Below, piece after piece: positions 1 through 5,952 of a stretch of 6,111 bases of DNA. This DNA comes from JASFQI01 sp050115555 (lineage in GTDB: Bacteria; Desulfobacterota; DSM-4660; Desulfatiglandales; HGW-15), in contig JASFQI010000314.1 in assembly GCA_050115555.1 (NCBI GenBank), positions 1 to 6,111 on the forward strand, written 5' to 3'. Both the position numbers and the translations under genes were made by a program. The notes beneath the pieces are model-generated. The model had not been told where the DNA came from, ran no database searches, and worked only from the letters and a program-made list of their open reading frames with translations. Every line of letters begins with the position of its first letter. Position 1 is the first letter of the stretch.

Positions 1-53
1 CTGCGGCCAACGGATTAAAAGTCCGCTGCTCTACCAAACTGAGCTAACGGCCC
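1..53 (-). tRNA. tRNA-Lys (anticodon TTT), 3' part cut by window edge
   Basis: Read on the minus strand, the sequence starts with the 5' acceptor strand GGGCCGT, then TA. The D arm is GCTC, an 11-nt loop with the GG pair, and GAGC. The anticodon stem is GCGGA/TCCGT with the 7-nt loop CTTTTAA. The anticodon TTT is at 19-17, reading AAA and AAG lysine codons. The variable region and start of the T arm (TGGCCGCAG) follow, and the window then ends, so the T loop, 3' acceptor strand and CCA state cannot be seen. The layout closely follows bacterial tRNA-Lys from general knowledge. It lies 57 nt downstream of the radical SAM gene on the same strand and has its own promoter. As a tRNA it could be a phage or island attachment site, but the 3' end where that would show is outside the window. 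Confidence 0.95.
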
Positions 54-65
54 CGCAAAAAATTA

Positions 66-94
66 CTCTTACCATCCGTTTCGGGGTGTGTCAA
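66..94 (-). promoter_or_regulatory. sigma70-type promoter for tRNA-Lys
   Basis: On the minus strand a perfect -35 hexamer TTGACA (94-89) is followed after exactly 17 nt by TAAGAG (71-66). TAAGAG matches the -10 consensus at 3 of 6 positions and is preceded by TGG, an extended -10 TGn. The expected start of transcription is near 59-60, which would leave a leader of only a few nucleotides before the tRNA 5' end at 53. The site starts 17 nt beyond the stop codon of the radical SAM gene, and no terminator-like hairpin lies between them. Read-through from the upstream genes into the tRNA is therefore also possible. Confidence 0.6.
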
Positions 95-110
95 AGGAAA
101 ATGGGGCACT

Positions 111-1202
111 TCAGCCGGGCTGCACCGCTGACTTCCGTCGCCTTTGGTGGGGACCCTCCCGCTCGAAGAGGTGCTCGCGAATCAGGGCGGTTTCCTCGGC
201 GTCAGGGAGGTAGGGATAGTTCCACTGGTGCACGTCGGGAAGGCAGTTTCCAAAGGGACGGTTGCAGGCTACCTTGCCGTCCGGGCCGAGGCACCCCGTG
301 GTCATGAAGGCCTCTCCCCGCTCCACGGCTTGTGTGAGAGTATCCGGCTCCACCCCGAAGTCAATGATGCATCCGTTCTTGTCGAAACGCATGTCGCCAG
401 AGGTGCTCAGCCCCTCCTCGATGAGGTGGCGGGCGAGCTGCACTCGGAGGTAGGTGGGCCAGGGCGGCTGGGGCCGGTCCGCAAGACGGGAGCCCTCCTC
501 GGCAAAGAAGGAGAAGAGGTGGTTCACCACGCCCATTCTCCACAGGCGGTCCATGAGGGAGACCATCTCCTCTTCGGTTTCACCCATGCCCACCATGAGG
601 TGAGCACCCACGTGCGGGGAGCCGAACACCTCGAGGCCCTCCTCCAGGGCTTTCCAATAGCGCTCCCAGCGATGCGGCCCTTTGACCGCACTTCCCCGGT
701 ATAGGTCAAATAGCTCCGGGGTGGCCAGATCCAGGGCCACGCCGAGCTTGTCCACGCCCGCGTCGCGCATGGCCGCGAAATCTTCCATGGACAGGATGGT
801 GGGACTGCACAGGATCGAAAGAGGGAGGTCCGTCTCCCGGCAGAGCCGTTGGGACATGCTCAGGGTGTCCTTGCGGCATTTACCGTTCGTGATCATGGAG
901 ATGCAGGTGCGTTGGACGTAGCCAGGGGCGTTTTGGATCGCCTCGATCAGCTCATCCATAGAAAAGACCGGCCAGGCCACGTGAATGAAGCTCTTCTCCC
1001 GGTAGGATCCGGGGCGCTTTCGGGCCAGGCCGCAGTATGCGCAGTTCGCAGCACACCCCTCCGGGTAGTGGACCAGCAGGTTCACGCAACGGTTCACCGC
1101 ACCGCGGTACATCCGTCCGCGGACCAGGCTCAGGGAGATGGCCGACGCCTGGCTGATTTTGGCAAAAGCCGGGCTTCGTTCCTGTTTGTTTACGATCTGC
1201 AT
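111..1202 (-). CDS. Radical SAM protein, probable LipS1/LipS2-type lipoyl synthase
   Basis: This 363-residue protein carries the radical SAM cluster motif CX3CX2C at C50, C54 and C57, with YCG around the last cysteine. A second cysteine set, C304, C313 and C320, includes a CNRP motif at 313-316 near the C terminus and could hold an auxiliary Fe-S cluster. It lacks the N-terminal CX4CX5C cluster motif of classical LipA. The long N-terminal segment before the first cluster, the GC..NC.YCGL.R context and the C-terminal CNRP fit the noncanonical lipoyl synthases LipS1/LipS2 as I remember them. Those enzymes insert sulfur at C6 and C8 of protein-bound octanoyl groups. The gene lies 66 nt behind lplA, with gcvH before that, which supports this role. 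I cannot tell LipS1 from LipS2. ATG 1202 is the only ATG or GTG after in-frame stops just upstream, but it lacks a clear ribosome binding site; Met31 is the alternative. The radical SAM assignment is near certain and the lipoyl synthase role is probable. A biotin-synthase-like enzyme of another function remains possible. Confidence 0.8.
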   Translation of the reverse strand: MQIVNKQERSPAFAKISQASAISLSLVRGRMYRGAVNRCVNLLVHYPEGCAANCAYCGLARKRPGSYREKSFIHVAWPVFSMDELIEAIQNAPGYVQRTCISMITNGKCRKDTLSMSQRLCRETDLPLSILCSPTILSMEDFAAMRDAGVDKLGVALDLATPELFDLYRGSAVKGPHRWERYWKALEEGLEVFGSPHVGAHLMVGMGETEEEMVSLMDRLWRMGVVNHLFSFFAEEGSRLADRPQPPWPTYLRVQLARHLIEEGLSTSGDMRFDKNGCIIDFGVEPDTLTQAVERGEAFMTTGCLGPDGKVACNRPFGNCLPDVHQWNYPYLPDAEETALIREHLFEREGPHQRRRKSAVQPG

Positions 1203-1268
1203 GAAGGAATTTTCCCGTTATTATTTCCAGCACGTGAACGGTCTGCTCCAGAGGAGGGTACACCCTGC

Positions 1269-2339
1269 TCAGAGCCTCACCTGGTTCTCCTTGGCCCGGA
1301 CCAGTGCCTGGGTCAGCATGGGCACGTCCACGCCGTAGATCATGTCCTTTTCCCACACACTGGCAAGATTCTCGGCGATTCGGTCCTCCCGGGCGCTCGT
1401 CCACTTGAGGGCCTTTTCCAGGCGGTTCACGGCCTCTGAGGTGGAAAAGAAGTCACCGGTGATGACCACGTTCTCGATGGAGGCGCCGGAAAGGGACAGG
1501 TAGACCTCGAGCAGCCCTCCGGCCGTCTTGAGCCTGCCCACGCCCATGCGGGCCCGGGGATGTTTGTGGGAAAAGATCCAGTCCCGCTGCGTGTAACGGG
1601 TGGCGATGAGATCCTGAATCGTGTTTCGTTCCCAGGCGTCCGGTTCGTCCTCCTGGAAACGGATACCGAAGACCGATTCGAAGGCGCCGACAATCGCGTC
1701 CATGACGGCCTCCACCTCCACATCGCGGCCTGCTGCCCTTCGCGCCGTGGTCATGCGCTGGCTGAAACAGTTGTATCCCTTGTCGCTCAACTTGAGCAGC
1801 GGGGTGTTCATGATGTCCAGCATGAGCTCCACATCAAAATCCACGAGGAGGCTCGTGTGGAAGAGGAGGCTCTTCCCGACCTCCGAGGCCGCGGAGAGAC
1901 CGGCGATTTTCTGGCCGGCCACCTCTAAGTCGTTTCGTGGCTGGAAATAGGCCGAGATGTCGAATGTGGCAAGGGCATCGGCCAGGACCCGGCTCAGCGT
2001 TGTGAAGACACCGCCCACACCACCGCCTTTCAGGTCCGGGTGGTCGAGCTCGATCCCCAGGCCCAGGGAGACGACTTCCGGCCCCATGATCACGGTCCCA
2101 CCACCTGTGCTCCGGCGGTTGAACTCGATGCCGCGGGCCTCACATCGATCCAGCCTTAGGGCGGCCTCGATGTCCTGGTACTTGCCCACGATGGCGGAGG
2201 GGACGAAGTTGTACAGGTGAAGGATGGGCGGCGAGCCGTGAAGGGCGACGGACTGCGGGAGTGCGTCGTCCACGGCCAGTCCCTCGGCCGTACTCAACGG
2301 CCGGGTCGTGTTCCGAAACAGGCGCCACGTATTGTTCAT
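1269..2339 (-). CDS. lplA: Lipoate-protein ligase A, two-domain form
   Basis: This 356-residue protein activates lipoate or octanoate with ATP and transfers it to a lysine of a carrier protein, here probably the H protein encoded just upstream. The catalytic domain (about 1-235) shows the nucleotide-binding RRSTGGGTV at 75-83 and the lysine motif DLEVAGQKIAG with K144, the counterpart of the E. coli LplA active-site lysine. LLFHTSLLVD at 158-167 aligns with the family's HHGTLL strand. The C-terminal accessory domain needed for the adenylation step is present (about 245-330), with RYTQRDW at 248-254 and ITGDFF at 293-298. It is therefore a complete ligase and not a LipB/LipM-type transferase. 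One oddity is that the usual HD or YHD after the glycine run is replaced by MGPE (85-88). ATG 2339 follows the gcvH stop by 4 nt, with AAGG (2352-2349) 9 nt upstream and lying in the gcvH tail, so translation is probably coupled. Whether octanoate or lipoate is the natural substrate cannot be read from the sequence. Confidence 0.9.
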   Translation of the reverse strand: MNNTWRLFRNTTRPLSTAEGLAVDDALPQSVALHGSPPILHLYNFVPSAIVGKYQDIEAALRLDRCEARGIEFNRRSTGGGTVIMGPEVVSLGLGIELDHPDLKGGGVGGVFTTLSRVLADALATFDISAYFQPRNDLEVAGQKIAGLSAASEVGKSLLFHTSLLVDFDVELMLDIMNTPLLKLSDKGYNCFSQRMTTARRAAGRDVEVEAVMDAIVGAFESVFGIRFQEDEPDAWERNTIQDLIATRYTQRDWIFSHKHPRARMGVGRLKTAGGLLEVYLSLSGASIENVVITGDFFSTSEAVNRLEKALKWTSAREDRIAENLASVWEKDMIYGVDVPMLTQALVRAKENQVRL

Positions 2340-2343
2340 CGGT

Positions 2344-2781
2344 TCAGGCCTTGGCCTTCTCCTCCTCGGCCCGCTGGATCTCCTTCTCGATGAACGCGGC
2401 CAGGGCGTCCCCCTGCATCAGTTTCCCGAGCTCCTCTTCCGCGTCCTCGGTCTCGATGATCAGGATCCAACCCTTGCCGTAAGGATCCGTATTGATCAAG
2501 CTCGTGTCGTCTTCCAGGTCCTCGTTGACCTCCAGGATCTCGCCGGACACGGGGGCCACGAGCTTGCCGATCCACTTCCGGGACTGGATCTTGCCGCAGA
2601 CCTCACCCTGGCTCACATCGTCCTCCTCCTCGGGGAGGTCCACGAACACGATATCCCCAGCCTCCTGCTGGAAGAAGTCGTTCATGCCCACAGTGACCTT
2701 GTTTCCGTCCACGCGGGCCCAGCTGTGCTCCTCATGGTAGTAGAGCTCGTCCGGCATGTTGTATCCCTTGATGTCCGCCAT
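2344..2781 (-). CDS. gcvH: Glycine cleavage H-like lipoyl carrier protein
   Basis: This 145-residue H-protein family member starts MADIKGYNMPDELYY and carries HSWARV (19-24), VGMNDF (31-36), GDIVFVDLP (42-50) and APVSGEI (76-82). DPYGKGW (99-105) follows. The lipoyl lysine is K69 in QSRKWIG. Canonical H proteins usually have a glutamate where Q66 stands. The C terminus (about 115-145) is a longer, highly charged helix than in the usual protein of about 125-130 residues. An in-frame start at 2886 would add 35 residues. ATG 2781 is preferred because GGAGG lies 9 nt upstream and the family's conserved sequence begins there. The 167-nt gap after hisD shows no recognisable glycine riboswitch, terminator or strong promoter. 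No gcvT, gcvP or lpd is nearby, but lplA follows after 4 nt and a radical SAM gene after that. The carrier may thus serve glycine cleavage encoded elsewhere, or act as a scaffold for lipoate assembly, or serve another lipoyl-dependent complex. Confidence 0.92.
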   Translation of the reverse strand: MADIKGYNMPDELYYHEEHSWARVDGNKVTVGMNDFFQQEAGDIVFVDLPEEEDDVSQGEVCGKIQSRKWIGKLVAPVSGEILEVNEDLEDDTSLINTDPYGKGWILIIETEDAEEELGKLMQGDALAAFIEKEIQRAEEEKAKA

Positions 2782-2790
2782 GGCCTGCAA

Positions 2791-2795
2791 CCTCC
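2791..2795 (-). promoter_or_regulatory. Ribosome binding site of gcvH
   Basis: The minus strand reads AAAAGGAGG, with the GGAGG core 9 nt before the ATG at 2781. It decides the gcvH start against the longer in-frame start at 2886, which would place this sequence inside the coding region. Confidence 0.8.
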
Positions 2796-2948
2796 TTTTC
2801 AATTGGAATCCATAGGGTCGCCTGGAAAGCGGAAGACCTTCGGGCCGTTTGACGTCGCCCCGGTCGTCGCAGTGAGTAACGATCAACCGTTTGAAAATTC
2901 CCGAATCGTTCTCCGCGAAGCCTTCCTTAGCACGGATGTCTTAGCAGT

Positions 2949-4250
2949 TCAAGGTGAAGCTGGGAACCGGGCCTTGACCGCGCGGGCGTGGATGGGGAGC
3001 CCCTCGGCCTCGGCCAGGGTGACCACCGTGTCCCGAAGGCTTGCCAGACCCTCGCGGCTCAGGTACTGAAACGTGGGTTTCTTGAGAAAGTCGTCCACCG
3101 AGAGGCCGGAAAACATGCGGGCCGTGCGGCCCGTGGGCAGCACGTGATTGGTGCCCGAGGCGTAATCGCCCGCAGGCACCGGGGCGTAAGGCCCTAGAAA
3201 GATGGACCCGGCGTGTCGAACCCGGTTCAGCACGATAAATGGGTCCCGTGTCACGATCTGAAGGTGCTCCGGGGCGTATTCGTTTGAAAAGTCCAAGGCT
3301 TCGTCCAGGTCCCGCGCCACGAGCACGTGACCGTGGGCCGATATCGCAGCCTCCACGATTTCCCTACGGGGGAGCGTATCCAGGGCTTCTCGAATCCAGG
3401 CGCAGACCCCCTCGGCCAGAGACGGTGAGGTGGTGACGAGCACGGCTGCGGCGTCAGGATCGTGCTCGGCCTGGCTCAGGAAGTCGAGGGCGAGGGGTTC
3501 GACCTCAGCGGTTTCGTCGGCCAGGATGAGGGCTTCGCTCGGACCGGCCGGGGAGTCGATGCCCACCTCCCCGTACACCTGCATCTTGGCTGAGGTCACG
3601 TACCGGTTTCCAGGGCCCACGATTTTGTCCACCCGGGGGACGGTTTCCGTGCCATAGGCCAGGGCCGCGATAGCCCAGGGGCCGCCCATGCGAAATACCC
3701 GATCGCAGCCGGCGATGTCCAGGGCCACGAGCGTGGCCGGAGGTACGGAGAGACCTTCTCCCGGCGGGGTGGCGGCCACGACTTCCCGAACACCCGCCAC
3801 GCGGGCCGGGATCACGGTCATGAGGGTCGTGCTCGGGTAGACGGCTCGGCCGCCGGGCACGTAGCAACCCACCCGGTCCAGAGGACGCGTGATCCGTCCG
3901 GCCAGGATCCCTTCGGCCACCTCCACGGACCACATTTCCCGTTCCAGTTGGGCGCGGTGGAACCTCCTAATGTTCCGGGCTGCGACCCGGAGGGCGTCCA
4001 CCAGCCGGTCGTCTACCTGCTCGTAAGCGGATCGTATCTCCTCGTCCCCTACCCGAATGCGCTCCTCCTCCAGATCCTGACCGAGGTTCCGGTGCCCTTC
4101 CACGATGGCGGCGTCCCCTCGCGCACGAACGTCCTGGATGAGCCCCCGGACGTAGTCGTGCTCGGAGGCGATATCCTCCATGGAACGCCGCAGGATGCTG
4201 GAGTGTTCATTCGCTGTCAGGTCGGCGATGTTCCGGGGGTTCAACTCCAT
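2949..4250 (-). CDS. hisD: Histidinol dehydrogenase
   Basis: This zinc enzyme oxidises L-histidinol to L-histidine in two NAD-dependent steps, the end of histidine biosynthesis in the cytoplasm (EC 1.1.1.23). The 433 residues match the family length (E. coli 434). Visible signatures are VGPGNRYVTSAK (211-222), DSPAGPSE (232-239) and SQAEHDP (259-265). The general base pair E328-H329 lies in EYAPEHL. The four zinc ligands expected from the E. coli enzyme are all present: Q260, H263, D362 and H421. The protein therefore looks fully active. ATG 4250 has AAGGAG 9 nt upstream. No other histidine gene is in the window, so hisD stands apart from the rest of the pathway here. It lies 46 nt behind the Nudix gene on the same strand and 167 nt before gcvH. 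Confidence 0.97.
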   Translation of the reverse strand: MELNPRNIADLTANEHSSILRRSMEDIASEHDYVRGLIQDVRARGDAAIVEGHRNLGQDLEEERIRVGDEEIRSAYEQVDDRLVDALRVAARNIRRFHRAQLEREMWSVEVAEGILAGRITRPLDRVGCYVPGGRAVYPSTTLMTVIPARVAGVREVVAATPPGEGLSVPPATLVALDIAGCDRVFRMGGPWAIAALAYGTETVPRVDKIVGPGNRYVTSAKMQVYGEVGIDSPAGPSEALILADETAEVEPLALDFLSQAEHDPDAAAVLVTTSPSLAEGVCAWIREALDTLPRREIVEAAISAHGHVLVARDLDEALDFSNEYAPEHLQIVTRDPFIVLNRVRHAGSIFLGPYAPVPAGDYASGTNHVLPTGRTARMFSGLSVDDFLKKPTFQYLSREGLASLRDTVVTLAEAEGLPIHARAVKARFPASP

Positions 4251-4259
4251 GGGCGGATG

Positions 4260-4265
4260 CTCCTT
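4260..4265 (-). promoter_or_regulatory. Ribosome binding site of hisD
   Basis: AAGGAG on the minus strand lies 9 nt before the hisD ATG, within the 46-nt gap after the Nudix gene. It supports the chosen start and independent ribosome loading on hisD. Confidence 0.75.
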
Positions 4266-4296
4266 GTGCTGTGTCCTGCGACGGGTGGATGGTCAC

Positions 4297-4875
4297 TCAA
4301 ATCCCGTCGCGAAAAATACCGTGACGTCCTTCGTCCCCAGCCCCTTCCCTGTTTGGCCCGCCGATCCCCTCCCGTTTGCAGTAGTCGGTCAAGGCATCGT
4401 GGGTGCTCTGAAAGGCGAGGTCGGACCAGGGGATTTCCTCGGGACGCACGAGCTGGAAAGCGTCACTCTCGTCTCCCGCATACACCTCTCCTCCGACACG
4501 GTCGGCCGTGTAAACCACAATGACCTCCGTGTGACCGGGATAGGAGTACACCCCCAGAAGATCGCAAAGGCGAACCTCCAGGCCGCATTCCTCCATGGCT
4601 TCCCTAAGGGCCGCATGCTCCACGGTTTCCCCCCGGTCCACATAGCCCCCGGGCATGACCCATTTGCCGGCCTGCGGCTGCATACTGCGCCGGAGCAAGA
4701 CAATGCGCTCGTCGTCGACCCTCAGAACGGTGCAGGCTACCAGCTTGGGATCCAGGTAGTCGGCCCGGCCGCATACCGTGCAGACTAGCCGTTTCGGTTC
4801 CCCGGGCTTCAGGGATCTCGTCTCCAGGGGCCCTCCGCAATACGGGCAGTAACGATGGGGCTCACTGTGCGCCAT
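4297..4875 (-). CDS. Nudix hydrolase with N-terminal zinc ribbon
   Basis: This 192-residue protein has a zinc ribbon formed by CPYC (C10, C13) and CTVC (C32, C35), then a Nudix domain (about 44-165). The Nudix box is complete and fits GX5EX7REUXEEXGU: G77, E83, R91-E92, E95-E96 and G98, with E95 and E96 expected to bind Mg2+. Such enzymes cleave a nucleoside diphosphate linked to another group; ADP-ribose and NADH are common substrates in ribbon-bearing members. The NudC signature SQPWPFPxS is absent, so NADH specificity is not supported and the substrate is left open. The last 25 or so residues are Gly, Glu and Arg rich and probably disordered. ATG 4875 lies inside the end of the preceding gene (14-nt overlap) and lacks a strong ribosome binding site, which suggests translational coupling to that gene. 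Confidence 0.92.
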   Translation of the reverse strand: MAHSEPHRYCPYCGGPLETRSLKPGEPKRLVCTVCGRADYLDPKLVACTVLRVDDERIVLLRRSMQPQAGKWVMPGGYVDRGETVEHAALREAMEECGLEVRLCDLLGVYSYPGHTEVIVVYTADRVGGEVYAGDESDAFQLVRPEEIPWSDLAFQSTHDALTDYCKREGIGGPNREGAGDEGRHGIFRDGI

Positions 4876-5875
4876 GGCTTGATTCGGAATGTGCGCCCGG
4901 GTGGGGCGACTTCATGTGCGCCGGAGGCATGAAAGGGGGTCTCCGGCCGCAGGACGGGGTGAGCCAGACAAAGTCCGCGATCTCGCTCGGGATGGACGTG
5001 CTTTCGCTCAGGGAATAGGGCAGAATCGTGACCGCGGAAACCGGCGTCCTTTCCAGGACGCGATTGGGTATACCGAAGCGGAACTCGAGATGCCCGTTCC
5101 CAACGAAGGCCACGAGCTTCCGATGGTTTCGCCCCGCGTTTTCGAAATAGGTGCTCAAGGTGTCGGCCATGAACTCCTCGTACACGCACTGGGCCTCGTA
5201 AAAGAACTGGAAGTTCGGAATGCCCTGGCGTCTGTGCAGCAGATAAGCCTCCCGGACATAGTCTCGATGGGCATCGTCTGTGAGGTCGATTTTCCGGGGA
5301 AGCCGGGCACGTTCCTCGGGTGTGAGCCCGGCAAGGCCCACTTTGGCCACCTTGCCCACCAGGTCGCGGGAAACGTTGATGGCCAGGATGCGGCTCCCGT
5401 TCTCCCGGGCCAGGGTCAGCAGGGGGCGGTAGAGGTGATACGGGAAGCCCCAGGTTCGGTCCCAATCGGCCGCTTTCAGGAACGCAGCCTCTGTCATCTC
5501 GCCTGCCAGATACCGGTCCAGGGTGTCCTGCTGGGGGGCTCGAAAGAACTCCATGGCCAAATCCACAGGGCCGCAGCAGGCCATCAAGGCCTGAAGGACC
5601 TGGGTCTGGATGAGATGATGCTCGGCCTGGTCGTGCACCTCACCCACGAAAATGAGGTCGTGGGGGGCGACGCGCTTCATGAAGGTCTCGAAGTCGACGC
5701 GTTCTGCCTGGTGGAGGTCCACGATCTCACCGAGCTGAAAGCGCCCCTGTACGCCGCGGATCTCGGCCATGGGGGGGGCTTTGGGGGTCATGGGGGCGCA
5801 CCCCGAGAGGCCTGCAGCGGCCAAGGCCGCAGCCAGCAGGCCGATATGGAACAATCGATGGGTCATCGTTTTCAT
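4862..5875 (-). CDS. chaN: ChaN-family (TIKI-like) haem-binding lipoprotein
   Basis: This 337-residue protein belongs to the ChaN/DUF399 family. Campylobacter ChaN is an iron-regulated haem-binding lipoprotein, and the wider TIKI superfamily includes metal-dependent hydrolases, so the activity here is open. The N terminus is a lipoprotein signal: H6-R7, a hydrophobic stretch from L8 to L23 and the lipobox LSGC with C26 as the lipidated residue. Family motifs in order are GEVHDQAEHH (78-87), AMEFF (107-111), WGFPYHLYRPLL (142-153), INVSR (166-170), QCVYEEFMA (229-237) and FVGNGHLEFRFGIP (257-270). After about residue 305 the protein ends in an unusual tail with H320, H325, H329 and H334 plus many prolines. 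ATG 5875 gives a proper signal peptide; Met4 is a possible alternative. No strong ribosome binding site is visible. It is the first confident gene of the string and overlaps the Nudix gene by 14 nt. Confidence 0.88.
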   Translation of the reverse strand: MKTMTHRLFHIGLLAAALAAAGLSGCAPMTPKAPPMAEIRGVQGRFQLGEIVDLHQAERVDFETFMKRVAPHDLIFVGEVHDQAEHHLIQTQVLQALMACCGPVDLAMEFFRAPQQDTLDRYLAGEMTEAAFLKAADWDRTWGFPYHLYRPLLTLARENGSRILAINVSRDLVGKVAKVGLAGLTPEERARLPRKIDLTDDAHRDYVREAYLLHRRQGIPNFQFFYEAQCVYEEFMADTLSTYFENAGRNHRKLVAFVGNGHLEFRFGIPNRVLERTPVSAVTILPYSLSESTSIPSEIADFVWLTPSCGRRPPFMPPAHMKSPHPGAHSESSHGAQ

Positions 5876-5952
5876 GTGAAACGTCTTTCAAAGTCAATCT
5901 CGGGCGAGGCCCGGGAAAGCCGACATAACCGGGTTGAGGTCGGACAAATGCC

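Noticed and set aside
111..1202. Assignment as LipA or BioB
   Set aside because: The LipA N-terminal CX4CX5C motif is missing, and the C-terminal CNRP cysteines and the ligase-H protein context do not fit biotin synthase.
849..1439. Plus-strand open frames such as 849-1439, 144-704, 2308-3069 and 3948-4523
   Set aside because: They lie opposite well-supported genes (radical SAM, lplA, gcvH, hisD), have no recognisable motifs and are expected shadows in GC-rich DNA.
2782..2886. N-terminally extended gcvH starting at 2886
   Set aside because: The extra 35 residues do not resemble H proteins and would contain the GGAGG that serves ATG 2781.
2782..2948. Glycine riboswitch or terminator between hisD and gcvH
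   Set aside because: I found no riboswitch core motifs, strong hairpin or T run. Only a short direct repeat GCTAAG was noticed, read on the minus strand.
4297..4875. Naming the Nudix gene nudC
   Set aside because: The NADH pyrophosphatase signature SQPWPFPxS is absent and the protein is shorter than typical NudC.
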